From the NCBI GenBank assembly GCA_027717925.1, contig JALLON010000010.1, forward strand, positions 1 through 23,604: a stretch of 23,604 nucleotides of DNA. Reading direction: 5' to 3'. Under the pieces are notes generated by a model. That model had not been told where the DNA came from and searched no databases. It worked only from the letters and a program-made list of their open reading frames with translations. Position 1 is the first letter of the stretch. Each line of letters begins with the position of its first letter. Of the stretch, positions 6,978-14,095 are shown one piece after another. Source of the DNA: Acidobacteria bacterium AH-259-G07. GTDB lineage: Bacteria; Acidobacteriota; UBA6911; RPQK01; JADFOI01. The translations under genes were made by a program, and so were the position numbers.

Positions 6978-7042
6978 GGGGGGGCAGACCTTGAGTTTTT
7001 CGTTTTGCGTCCAAAAACGAAAAACTCACTGTCTGACCCCCC
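6978..7042. repeat. Long palindrome (TTGAGTTTTTCGTTTT type), terminator/REP-like
   Basis: The left arm 6978-7006 (G-run, CAGAC, TGAGTTTTTCGTTTT) pairs with the right arm 7013-7042 (AAAAACGAAAAACTCA, GTCTG, C-run). The mismatches are few and the loop is about 6 nt. The flanks continue as G-rich and C-rich runs. I recall near-identical palindromes with CAGACcTTGAGTTTTTCG scattered between genes of Acidobacteriota and Planctomycetota, so this may be a dispersed REP- or MITE-like unit. It could also act as a strong bidirectional hairpin terminator between the HAD and AraD1 genes. Confidence 0.7.
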
Positions 7043-7075
7043 TCCCCTCCCCCTCAACGAAAACGGAGTCTTACT

Positions 7076-8086
7076 ATGAAGCGGTTGGTTCAAATTCAAC
7101 ACGCCCAATACGGTCGTAGAGTGGCCGTGGCCCAAGACGAAACACTTCAATTGGTCAACACCCATACGTCTATCTACGCTTTGGCGGGGCAAGCTCTCTC
7201 GACGAAAAGGAGTCTTGCCGATGTGACCGAAGAACTTCTGTCGACAGAATATCTGGAGTACGATTCGATTTATCTCGGGAAATCGGAGTGGCGACTTCTG
7301 CCATCTTTTGATCATCCGTCTGAACCATCCCGCTGTCTGGTTTCCGGGACCGGCTTAACACACAAGCCGAGTGTGGAGAGCAGGCAGGACATGCATGATC
7401 AAAGTGAGGACAGGTCCCAGATCACTGACAGCATGCGGATGTATCAATGGGGGCTTGAGGGTGGACATCCTGGTTCTGGAACAATAGGCGTGCAGCCAGA
7501 ATGGTTTTATAAAGGCCTGGGACATATTGTGCGGGCACACGGAGAGGCTCTTGATGTACCCCCCTACGCCGAGGATGGTGGAGAGGAACCGGAAGTTGCC
7601 GGCGCATATATCATCGATACCGACGGATGCCCTTGCCGGGTTGGGTTTACGATAGCAAATGAATTTTCTGATCACGTGATGGAAAAAATGAACTATCTCT
7701 ACCTCGCACCGTCAAAACTGCGCTCCTGTGCTATCGGTCCGGAGCTTGTCATTGACTTCGATTTTTCCAATGTCAGTGGGACAGTGCACATTGAGCGGGA
7801 TGGAAAAACAATATGGTCTAAATCCATTGCAACGGGTGAGGCCAATATGTGCCACAGTCTGGCCAATCTGGAGCATCATCATTTCAAATACGACGTGCAC
7901 CGAAGACCCGGAGATACGCATATCCATTTCTTTGGTGCGGATGCATTCAGTTTTGGTGATGACATTGCACTTTCCGACGGGGATGTGCTTGAGATCGCGT
8001 GGCACGGGCTGGGAAGGCCACTCCGGAATCCCATCCGCATCGACCGCAGCGAGCCCTCACTCGTTCGAGTGAGGGTGTTGCACTGA
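7076..8086 (+). CDS. araD1: AraD1/GguC-family FAH-superfamily protein
   Basis: This encodes 336 residues resembling the AraD1 (GguC) family of the fumarylacetoacetate-hydrolase superfamily. Members are linked to 2-keto-3-deoxy sugar-acid dehydration in the non-phosphorylative L-arabinose/pentose pathway. Visible family features are the opening MKRLVQIQHAQYGRRVAVAQ, the metal-site region YKGLGHIVRAHGEALDVPPY followed by EDGGEEPEVAGAYII, and the C-terminal FFGADAFSFGDDIALSDGD. The length is near normal and I see no signal peptide, so it should be cytosolic. ATG 7076 follows a CGGAG run by about 6-8 nt, just after the palindrome, so it probably has its own promoter. With the epimerase, lactonase and symporters downstream it suggests pentose or uronate catabolism. 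The family call is good, the substrate is inferred. Confidence 0.8.
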   Translation: MKRLVQIQHAQYGRRVAVAQDETLQLVNTHTSIYALAGQALSTKRSLADVTEELLSTEYLEYDSIYLGKSEWRLLPSFDHPSEPSRCLVSGTGLTHKPSVESRQDMHDQSEDRSQITDSMRMYQWGLEGGHPGSGTIGVQPEWFYKGLGHIVRAHGEALDVPPYAEDGGEEPEVAGAYIIDTDGCPCRVGFTIANEFSDHVMEKMNYLYLAPSKLRSCAIGPELVIDFDFSNVSGTVHIERDGKTIWSKSIATGEANMCHSLANLEHHHFKYDVHRRPGDTHIHFFGADAFSFGDDIALSDGDVLEIAWHGLGRPLRNPIRIDRSEPSLVRVRVLH

Positions 8087-8151
8087 TTGTTGAGTTGACG
8101 TTGGAAAACCGCTCGTCCGTGCCTTCGTGCTGTGGTGCTATCGTGCTGTCC
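8087..8151. other. Spacer between araD1 and galM relic
   Basis: No gene is visible. The stretch leads directly into the aldose epimerase relic. Confidence 0.3.
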
Positions 8152-8297
8152 TTACTTCGCCGAAAACTTGAAGATTGTGGTGTGTCGGTAGGTTTCGCCC
8201 GGCATTAGCACCGTTGATGGGAATGAGGGTCGATTGGGCGAATCGGGAAAATGCTGGGTCTCCAGACAGAAACCGTGGCGCAGGTCGTAAGCTTTTC
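8152..8297 (-). pseudogene. 3'-end relic of an aldose 1-epimerase gene
   Basis: On the minus strand this encodes the last ~48 codons of a galactose mutarotase (DLRHGFCLETQHFPDSPN ... KFSAK, stop). It aligns without gaps to the end of the intact epimerase gene at 12788-12933, with only about 6 mismatches over about 146 bp. Similarity collapses abruptly beyond 8297, just inside the coding region. Differences such as ELRYGLC to DLRHGFC show it is a diverged paralogue or strain-level copy, not a fresh duplicate. Confidence 0.9.
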
Positions 8298-8381
8298 GGT
8301 GCTTTATCAGGAAAGTGTTGTTGATTCTCTTCTGGAGCCCCGCAGCATATGATTTTGCGGTGGATCTCCGGGTAGTACCAA

Positions 8382-8486
8382 CCCAATGAATGGAACAACC
8401 TCGCTGGCCATGAGCGTTTTGAGGAAGTGATCGAGCGGCATCGGAAGTGGCTGCCGAAGACCGAAGCGGAACAGGTGCCTGTTTGA
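8382..8486 (+). pseudogene. C-terminal relic of a sulfatase gene
   Basis: The frame reads PNEWNNLAGHERFEEVIERH followed by RKWLPKTEAEQVPV and a stop. That is the typical end of type I sulfatases (DPxEWxNLA, later KWLPK). The intact sulfatase downstream has a corresponding YEWKNLAASAEHAAIKTELA. Nothing upstream continues the sulfatase frame, so only the 3' end survives. Confidence 0.75.
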
Positions 8487-8628
8487 AGCGAACGCGAAAC
8501 TGGATTAGGATTACATGCGGTTAATTGATTTGAGCGACAGGTTCGCAACGTGCCCTATAAGAAAGCAAATCTGTGAAGTTGCTTGCCTACACCTGATTGT
8601 CGCTGCCGCGTTTCAGTCCCGTACCTTG

Positions 8629-8688
8629 CAGATTCTCCGGCAAAGCGTCGTCCTGTGGGGCGATCACGGCTATCAGCTCGGAGAATGA
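8629..8688 (+). pseudogene. Second sulfatase relic (DHGYQLGE segment)
   Basis: The frame encodes VVLWGDHGYQLGE and then stops. This is the Asp-His metal/substrate loop of sulfatases; the intact neighbour has IIALWSDHGWHLGEK. A different frame just upstream gives LADSPA, which matches the preceding family segment, so the relic is also frameshifted. It lies downstream of the C-terminal relic at 8382-8486, so the fragments are out of natural order or come from two genes. Confidence 0.6.
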
Positions 8689-8714
8689 CAAGACCGCCAT
8701 CGCAGTCGGGCTAG

Positions 8715-8813
8715 TTCATCCAGCTCCTGTTCGAAGCCGGCGCGAAGGGAAAGAGACGATACAAGCAAATCAACTTTGTTCGCTTTACTCTCGATGACTT
8801 GGACATCAAGTAA
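8715..8813 (+). pseudogene. Unidentified possible gene 3' end
   Basis: The open frame without a start reads FIQLLFEAGAKGKRR, then YKQINFVRFTLDDLDIK and a stop at 8811-8813. The composition looks like real protein, and the fragment sits among other 3'-end relics, but I do not recognise the family. It may be nothing more than a chance frame. Confidence 0.25.
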
Positions 8814-8867
8814 CACAGGTTGGAGACCCGTCCTTTGGGCATTTTTGCATCAACACGGACTGACGTT

Positions 8868-10397
8868 ATGCATTCTTCCTTCGCGCGTTTGACTCTGCTG
8901 ACATTCGCAATCGGCGTATCGTCGCTGTCTGCTGGTAACGGAACTGCTGCTAAAGAGAAGCCGCGTCCGAACGTCCTGTTCCTCGCTGTTGACGACATGA
9001 AAGACTGGGTCAACTGTCTCGGAGGCTACGAGGGCACGGTGCATACCCCGAACATCGACCGGCTTGCGAAGCGCGGCATGCTGTTCACGAACGCGCATTG
9101 TCCGTCGCCGAAATGCGCCCCGTCGCGGGCCGCGATCATGACGGGACTGCGGCCGTCCACAACCGGCCTGTACGACAACGGTCACTGGTGGCTGCCGAAT
9201 CTGCCCGACGTGGTCACCATCCCGGTTCACTTCCGCAACCACGGCTATCGCGTCGTCGGTGCGGGCAAGATCTTCCATCACACAGCGGGCAATAATCCGC
9301 CGAACCAGTGGGATGATTTCTTCCGCCTGACGTTTCGCAACGATCCATGGTTTCGCAGCGTGAAGCTGAACTACCCGTGGTCGAAGTCCGGCCCGTATCC
9401 GGAAGGGTTTCCCTTTAGCAGTGTAAAGGGACTGGGGCACGAAAACGATTGGGGTTCACTGGATATTCCCGACAAGGATTACGACGACGCTTTGAGCGCC
9501 GGCTACGCGATCCGCTTTCTAAAGCAAAAGCAGGACCGGCCGTTCTTTCTGGCCTGCGGTATCTATCGACCGCACCTGCCGTGGTACGTACCGCAGAAGT
9601 TCTTCGATCTGTATTCGCTCGATGAGATTCGCCTGCCAGAAGTTCGAGACAATGATCTCGACGATGTTCCTGAAGAAGGTCGGAAGCTGGCCGAGACGCG
9701 GCGCAGCGATCTGGAATTGATTCGGGATGCCGGTCACTGGAAGCACGCGGTTCGTGCGTATCTGGCGAGCATCAGCTACGCAGACGAGCAACTCGGTCGA
9801 GTGCTCGACGCTCTCGATGCCAGTCCGTACGCGGCCAACACGATCATCGCCCTTTGGTCCGATCACGGCTGGCATCTTGGCGAAAAGACCCATTGGCACA
9901 AGTCGACATTGTGGGAAGAAGCGACGCGCGTGCCGCTTATCATCAGCGCGCCGGGTCATCAGCCGGGTGTCTGCGATCGACCCGTCAGCCTGCTGAACCT
10001 GTATCCGACCTTGAGCGAACTCTGTGGTCTTGAACCCATCAAGTTCCACGATGGCGTCAGCATTGTGCCGCTGCTGCGCGACCCACAGTCCAAGTGGAAT
10101 CGTCCTGCCGTAATCGAATTCCGATACGGCAACGCGGCGGTTCGCTCAGATCGTTATCGCTACATCCGCTACCACGACGGCGGTGAAGAATTGTACGACC
10201 ACGAGACCGATCCATACGAATGGAAGAACCTCGCCGCGAGTGCCGAACACGCGGCTATCAAGACCGAACTCGCAGGTTGGATCAGCAAGCAATGGGCCGA
10301 ATCAGCACCGACAAAGAAATCCTTCCACTTCGATCCCGATACCTTCACGTGGACGCACAGGAAGACAGGTAAGACAACCTCTGGAAAACAACGATGA
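8868..10397 (+). CDS. Exported type I sulfatase (iduronate-2-sulfatase-like)
   Basis: This encodes 509 residues of a formylglycine-dependent sulfatase. A hydrophobic signal peptide (LTLLTFAIGVSSLSAG, about residues 8-23) directs export. The core opens RPNVLFLAVDDMKDW with the calcium-binding Asp pair. The modification motif is Cys83-Ala-Pro-Ser-Arg87 followed by AAIMTGLRPSTTGLY, where Cys would be oxidised to formylglycine by an FGE/anSME maturase not present in the window. Later come the KIFH segment, the second metal site in WSDHGWHLGEKTHWHKS, and a C-terminal subdomain with YDHETDPYEWKNLA. The subgroup resembles iduronate-2-sulfatase types, which desulfate polysaccharides. ATG 8868 is chosen because it gives a clean signal peptide; an in-frame TTG at 8820 would put a polar extension in front. 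I see no clear Shine-Dalgarno. Relics of another sulfatase lie just upstream. Confidence 0.9.
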   Translation: MHSSFARLTLLTFAIGVSSLSAGNGTAAKEKPRPNVLFLAVDDMKDWVNCLGGYEGTVHTPNIDRLAKRGMLFTNAHCPSPKCAPSRAAIMTGLRPSTTGLYDNGHWWLPNLPDVVTIPVHFRNHGYRVVGAGKIFHHTAGNNPPNQWDDFFRLTFRNDPWFRSVKLNYPWSKSGPYPEGFPFSSVKGLGHENDWGSLDIPDKDYDDALSAGYAIRFLKQKQDRPFFLACGIYRPHLPWYVPQKFFDLYSLDEIRLPEVRDNDLDDVPEEGRKLAETRRSDLELIRDAGHWKHAVRAYLASISYADEQLGRVLDALDASPYAANTIIALWSDHGWHLGEKTHWHKSTLWEEATRVPLIISAPGHQPGVCDRPVSLLNLYPTLSELCGLEPIKFHDGVSIVPLLRDPQSKWNRPAVIEFRYGNAAVRSDRYRYIRYHDGGEELYDHETDPYEWKNLAASAEHAAIKTELAGWISKQWAESAPTKKSFHFDPDTFTWTHRKTGKTTSGKQR

Positions 10398-10406
10398 CGT
10401 GACACC

Positions 10407-10556
10407 TGTCCCTACCAGAAACTCGTAACCTTTGAAATCATTGATGCTGGGCGTGGTCGCTGGTAACCTCCGAGCCGATGGCTGAAACGCTCCCGATCGA
10501 TTCGGCTTCGATTCGGAGTAGCTCGGCATGGGGCTATGAAGTTTCTGGTAGGCACA
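10407..10556. mobile_element. Possible MITE-like element with 17-bp inverted ends
   Basis: TGTCCCTACCAGAAACT (10407-10423) recurs in inverted orientation at 10540-10556, matching at 16 of 17 positions, with about 116 bp of non-coding sequence between. The outermost bases and the lack of a gene inside suit a small non-autonomous element or a long-range hairpin. It begins just after the sulfatase stop. I see no clear target-site duplication, so the mobile nature is tentative. Confidence 0.45.
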
Positions 10557-10615
10557 ACAGCATTGGAGCCTTTTAAGGCCGGTTTTTCCACCATCCAAGA
10601 TGCGGACCCCCATGC

Positions 10616-10643
10616 CATAAAAGTGGTATTCTACCGCTTTATG
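10616..10643. promoter_or_regulatory. Imperfect palindrome upstream of K+ channel gene
   Basis: CATAAAAGTGGTA, TTC, TACCGCTTTATG forms an inverted repeat with a bulge and a mismatch, about 40 bp before the TTG start of the channel gene. It could be an operator or a leader hairpin; no specific regulator can be named. Confidence 0.35.
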
Positions 10644-10680
10644 TTCCCGCATCATTAAACAGCAAGGAGAAAATAGATCA

Positions 10681-11718
10681 TTGTCCGGACGGAAGGATCA
10701 CTTCCCGGTCGCAGCTAGGAAGCAACAAACCGGTGTCGTACTGGGGGTGGCTTTACTTGGACTTTGGACTATCGTAGGAACGCTGGGTTTCACTTTTATT
10801 GAGGGGTGGTCATTGCTGGATGCTTTCTACATGACCATCATCACCATCTCCACGGTTGGCTATGGCGAAACCCATCCGTTGTCATCACAAGGTCGTTTGT
10901 TCGCCAGCTTTTTGATTTTGACTGGCATTGGGACAGCCGTCTATACATTCACCCGATTGGGACAGGTTCTCCTTGAAGGTGAACTTCAGGGTGTATTGGG
11001 AAGGAAAAGAATGAAAAACCAGGTTGCAAAACTAAACGACCACTACATTATCTGTGGGTTTGGCCGGATTGGCAAATCCGTAGCGGAAGGCCTGAGGGCC
11101 GAAGGCTATCCCCTATGTGTCATAGAAAACAATAATGAGCTGGGAGCGGACATTCAGGCCAGCGGACATCTGTATCTCATGGGGGATGCAACCGATGAGT
11201 CAGTACTCTTAGCCGCAGGAATAGAAAGGGCAAAAGCAGTACTGGCATTGCTCGCTTCTGATGCTGACAATTTGTTCCTGACTATTACGGTCAAGGAAGT
11301 AAACCCCCTGGTTATCGTGATCGCCAGAGCCTCTGATGATAAGGTCGAACCCAGACTTAAGCGGGGTGGTGCAGACAAGGTGATTTCCCCTTACAAAACT
11401 GCCTGTGCTCAGGTGCTTCACGCCGCCATTCGACCGGCCGTCGTCGAGTTTCTGGAGCTCGCCACCGACCGGGAACACCTCCGCCTGAGTCTCGAGGAGC
11501 TTACGGTTTGCGATCAGTCCCCTCTCAGCGGTCGTTCCCTTGCCGAATCCCAAATTCGGAGCCGATATGGGGTGGTGGTGGTTGCCATCAAACAAGCCGA
11601 CGGGGAAATGGCGTTCAATCCAGAAGCTTCACACAAGATTGCGCCCGGCGACATCTTGGTTGTGATTGGAAAAACTCTGGACTTGAACAGACTTGAGACG
11701 GATTGTGAGGGTGGCTGA
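10681..11718 (+). CDS. Potassium channel with TrkA/RCK domains
   Basis: This encodes 345 residues of an inner-membrane K+ channel of the MthK/Kch type. A first membrane helix (VVLGVALLGLWTIVGTLGF, about residues 18-38) is followed by a pore loop with the selectivity filter TVGYGE (Thr58-Glu63) and a second helix (FASFLILTGIGTAVYTF). A cytosolic RCK-N Rossmann domain starts at NDHYIICGFGRIGKSVAEGL (GxGxxG, about residue 118), and a TrkA-C domain ends the protein (SGRSLAESQIRSRYGVVVVA, PGDILVVIG). The start is TTG 10681, with AAGGAG about 10 nt upstream; the first ATG lies after the first membrane helix and would truncate it. It is monocistronic and not obviously linked to the sugar genes. A palindrome in its leader may regulate it. 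Confidence 0.9.
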   Translation: MSGRKDHFPVAARKQQTGVVLGVALLGLWTIVGTLGFTFIEGWSLLDAFYMTIITISTVGYGETHPLSSQGRLFASFLILTGIGTAVYTFTRLGQVLLEGELQGVLGRKRMKNQVAKLNDHYIICGFGRIGKSVAEGLRAEGYPLCVIENNNELGADIQASGHLYLMGDATDESVLLAAGIERAKAVLALLASDADNLFLTITVKEVNPLVIVIARASDDKVEPRLKRGGADKVISPYKTACAQVLHAAIRPAVVEFLELATDREHLRLSLEELTVCDQSPLSGRSLAESQIRSRYGVVVVAIKQADGEMAFNPEASHKIAPGDILVVIGKTLDLNRLETDCEGG

Positions 11719-11789
11719 GAGAGGGGGCCGGGCTAGTGTCGCGCCATGATCAAGGGCGTCCAAAAAACATAAGATCTGCTCTCAGGCCA

Positions 11790-11880
11790 AGGATGGGACG
11801 AAACAGCTCGCAAGATCCCTCTTGAACATCACAAAGCGCCGGCCGTCAGGAGCCAGGTCATAGGTCCAGTAAAGAAAACG
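11790..11880 (-). pseudogene. Possible relic of a PD40/TolB-propeller gene
   Basis: The minus-strand frame gives RFLYWTYDLAPDGRRFVMFK before drifting to a stop. The YDLAPDGRRFVMF core matches the last propeller repeat (YDVSPDGxRFLM) of PD40-type proteins, including the Ser/Thr kinase-propeller fusions abundant in Acidobacteriota. There is no start and no upstream continuation. The rest of the 11719-11928 gap has no gene. Confidence 0.4.
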
Positions 11881-11892
11881 AGGAACGTGGTC

Positions 11893-11921
11893 TTGACATA
11901 CTGATGCTTTATAGATATGCT
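11893..11921 (+). promoter_or_regulatory. vapBC promoter, probably leaderless
   Basis: TTGACA (11893-11898), a 17-nt spacer and TATGCT (11916-11921). The expected transcription start falls within a base or two of ATG 11929, and there is no Shine-Dalgarno, so the vapB message is probably leaderless. Repeated ATGCTTT/GATGC motifs and the GCATGC palindrome at the start codon could be VapBC operator sites. Confidence 0.6.
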
Positions 11922-11928
11922 TTGATGC

Positions 11929-12177
11929 ATGCGCACAACCATTCGACTAGATGATCAGCTACTCGCCCAAGCGAAGAGGTACGCCGCGCACAGGGGTCAG
12001 ACGCTGACGTCTGTCATCGAGGATGCCCTTCGCGAAGTCCTGGCTCGTCAAGAAAGACAGGCTTCTCGCTCTCCTGTAAAACTTGCCACGGTCAAAGGGA
12101 AGGGAGTTTTGCCGAGAGTTGATCTCGATGACAGTGCTTCACTGTTGGATCTGATGGAAAATCATGTTGCTGATTGA
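11929..12177 (+). CDS. vapB: RHH antitoxin (VapB-like)
   Basis: This encodes 82 residues. The N-terminal ribbon-helix-helix DNA-binding domain (MRTTIRLDDQLLAQAKRYAA, then HRGQTLTSVIEDALREVLAR) is followed by a basic linker and an acidic C-terminal tail (RVDLDDSASLLDLMENHVAD) that would bind and block the toxin. The stop overlaps the PIN toxin start by 14 nt, the classic antitoxin-first arrangement. It should repress its own promoter together with the toxin. The start is fixed by the RHH strand beginning at residue 2. Confidence 0.9.
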   Translation: MRTTIRLDDQLLAQAKRYAAHRGQTLTSVIEDALREVLARQERQASRSPVKLATVKGKGVLPRVDLDDSASLLDLMENHVAD

Positions 12178-12601
12178 TGTGAATGTTCTGGTTTATGCCC
12201 ATCGAGAGGATGCCCCCAACCACGAAGCTTTCCTAAATTGGCTGCAAGAGCTGATCAACTCGGACCAAGCTTACGGCATGGCGGACATTGTGTTGAGCGG
12301 CTTTCTCCGTGTGGTCACTCACCCCCGCATCTTCAACCCACCCAGTTCAATGACTGCGGCGTTGGATTTCGCCACCGAGATTCGCCAGCAGCCCAACTGC
12401 GTGGGGGTTTCCCCGGGTTCGCGCCACTGGGACATTTTTGTTCGATTGTGCCAACAATCGGGGATTAAAGGAAACCTGGCGCCCGATGCCTATCTTGCGG
12501 CACTGGCCATTGAATCGGGCAGCGAATGGATCACGACCGATCGCGATTATGCCCGATTCTCAGAACTTCGCTGGCGCCATCCACTGCAGGAGGTCGATTA
12601 A
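12164..12601 (+). CDS. vapC: PIN-domain toxin (VapC-like ribonuclease)
   Basis: This encodes 145 residues of a VapC-type PIN endoribonuclease. Asp5 lies in LLIDVNVLVYAHRED, and the C-terminal acidic site is in LAPDAYLAALAIESGSEWIT, then TDRDYARFSEL. The segment GFLRVVTHPRIFNPP is typical of VapC proteins that pair with RHH antitoxins. VapC toxins cut tRNA or rRNA; the target here is unknown. The overlapping upstream antitoxin makes the system call firm. It is complete and of normal length. Confidence 0.9.
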   Translation: MLLIDVNVLVYAHREDAPNHEAFLNWLQELINSDQAYGMADIVLSGFLRVVTHPRIFNPPSSMTAALDFATEIRQQPNCVGVSPGSRHWDIFVRLCQQSGIKGNLAPDAYLAALAIESGSEWITTDRDYARFSELRWRHPLQEVD

Positions 12602-12787
12602 AGTTTGGAGCTCGAATAAAGCCTACTGATTTGGGTCGGGTGGATAGAGATGAGGAACAAGTCTGAGAGCTTATGACTCTCCTGTGAACATTCAAATTAT
12701 CAAAGGGTTTCTCCTGGTCAACTCCAGCGCAAAAATCGCTGGACCAGCACAGGTGCTATTGGTTTGTTGCCTGAGAAAGACTTCGCC
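12602..12787. terminator. Convergent gap with hairpins between vapC and galM
   Basis: No gene is visible. CTGGTC (12714-12719) and CCAGCG (12724-12729) pair with CGCTGG (12737-12742) and ACCAG (12743-12747), giving a bulged hairpin with a CAAAAAT loop. A smaller GAGAG...CTCTC hairpin lies near 12665-12681. Between convergent genes these may serve as weak terminators; neither is followed by a clear T-run. Confidence 0.35.
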
Positions 12788-13945
12788 TTACTTCGTCGAA
12801 AACTTGAAGATTGTGGTGTGCCGGTAGGTTTCGCCCGGCATTAGCACCGTTGATGGGAATGAGGGTTGATTGGGCGAATCGGGAAAATGCTGGGTCTCCA
12901 GACACAAACCGTAGCGCAGCTCGTAAGCTTTTCCGGCTTTTCCGACGACGCTGCCATCCAGGAAGTTTCCGGTGTAAAACTGGACTCCCGGCTCGGTGGT
13001 ATAGACCTCCATGACTCGTCCGGTACTCGGCTCGACCACACGAGCAGCCAATGCAAGCGAGCCTTCACTCTTGTTCAGCACAAAATTGTGGTCATAGCCA
13101 CGGCCGAAGCGCAGCTGTTCGTCATCCTGGTCAATCCTGGCCCCGATTGCCGTCGGTTTTCTAAAGTCCAGGGGGGTATCTTGGACAGTACGAAGTTCAC
13201 CGCTCGGAATTAGCCCGGCGTCTACGGGCGTAAATCGATCCGCGTTGATCATGACTTCGTGATCAAGGATGTCTCTCTCTCCCGCGCCCGCCAGATTGAA
13301 GTAGCTGTGCTGGGTCACATTCACGACTGTATCCTTGTCGGTTGTTGCAAAATAGTCGACCTTGAATTCATTCTCGTCCGTGAGAGTGTAAATCACTTTT
13401 AGGGACAGATTTCCAGGATAACCTTCTTCGCCGTCTTTAGAAAAGTAGGAGAGTTCCAGGCCAGCCCCTTCCTCACCTGTGAGTTCCTTCGCCTCCCAAA
13501 GCACCTTGTCGAACCCTTTGGTTCCTCCATGTAGATGGTTCTCACCGTCATTTTTGACAAGAGTGTACTCAACTCCGCTCAACGTGAAATGACCCTTGGC
13601 AATGCGATTGCCATAGCGACCGACAATAGCTCCGAAATGCGGATGCTCCTCCAGGTATTGGCCGAGCGTATCGAAGCCGAGCGCGATATCGGCAAGCCGG
13701 CCATTGCGGTCCGGAACCTCGATTGAAACGACGATGGCGCCATAGGTCATGATCCGGACGCGCAGACCGCTGGCATTGGTCAGGGTATATAATTTAACTT
13801 CCTGCCCGTCGGGCGTTTTACCGAAAACTTTTTTCTGAACATCCATGCTGGTTTTTCCTTGGCGATTGGAGTTGGATTCTCTTTGGCACGAAAGCATCAG
13901 GGCAGACAGTGCCATGAGCATTATCACACTGCCCGCATTTCTCAC
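12788..13945 (-). CDS. galM: Aldose 1-epimerase, probable lipoprotein
   Basis: This encodes galactose mutarotase, which interconverts alpha and beta anomers of aldoses. Typical motifs are FGKTPDGQEV near the start, GRYGNRIAKGHFTLSG, NHLHGGTKGFDKVLWEA (catalytic-site His), VNVTQHSYFNLAG (second His), EPGVQFYTGNF and CLETQHFPDSPN with the catalytic Glu. GTG 13945 gives a lipoprotein-like leader with lipobox LMLSC (Cys20), suggesting the enzyme works outside the cytoplasmic membrane, near the exported glycosidase and symporters. ATG 13921 keeps the lipobox but loses the basic residue. ATG 13846 (MDVQKKVFGK), with AAGGA 10 nt upstream, would give a cytosolic 352-residue form. GTG 13945 lies in sequence I suspect belongs to a dispersed repeat, so the start is uncertain. 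The frame stays open to 14386, probably by chance. A 3'-end copy lies at 8152. Confidence 0.9.
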   Translation of the reverse strand: MRNAGSVIMLMALSALMLSCQRESNSNRQGKTSMDVQKKVFGKTPDGQEVKLYTLTNASGLRVRIMTYGAIVVSIEVPDRNGRLADIALGFDTLGQYLEEHPHFGAIVGRYGNRIAKGHFTLSGVEYTLVKNDGENHLHGGTKGFDKVLWEAKELTGEEGAGLELSYFSKDGEEGYPGNLSLKVIYTLTDENEFKVDYFATTDKDTVVNVTQHSYFNLAGAGERDILDHEVMINADRFTPVDAGLIPSGELRTVQDTPLDFRKPTAIGARIDQDDEQLRFGRGYDHNFVLNKSEGSLALAARVVEPSTGRVMEVYTTEPGVQFYTGNFLDGSVVGKAGKAYELRYGLCLETQHFPDSPNQPSFPSTVLMPGETYRHTTIFKFSTK

Positions 13946-14095
13946 ACCAGCTCGTGACGAAGCGGCGGAAGCGCCGAGCTGACAAGGCGCGCGACTGAGG
14001 CCCCCGCAAGCGTACTGTACGGGACGTTGAGGAGGCCGACCGAGCCGCCAAAATCTCGAAGGGACGAAGATGCCGCAAAGAAGAACAACATTGTT
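13946..14095. repeat. GC-rich structured intergenic element
   Basis: This is a GC-rich block with local symmetry, for example CGTAC-T-GTACG near 14014 inside an outer GGCC...GGCC pair. From memory, closely similar sequence (CTCACACCAGCTCGTGACGA, then GGCGGAAGCGCCGAGC and GACAAGGCGCGCG) recurs between genes of many environmental bacteria. I therefore read it as a dispersed non-coding repeat. It runs into the putative GTG start and first codons of the aldose epimerase. The repeat status needs a database search. Confidence 0.4.

Noticed and set aside
6620..7315. 231-residue minus-strand open frame across the HAD and AraD1 genes
   Set aside because: It crosses two well-supported plus-strand genes and the palindrome, and shows low-complexity Arg/Pro-rich sequence without a family.
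8850..9440. 196-residue minus-strand frame opposite the sulfatase
   Set aside because: Antisense to a motif-complete sulfatase. It has no family features.
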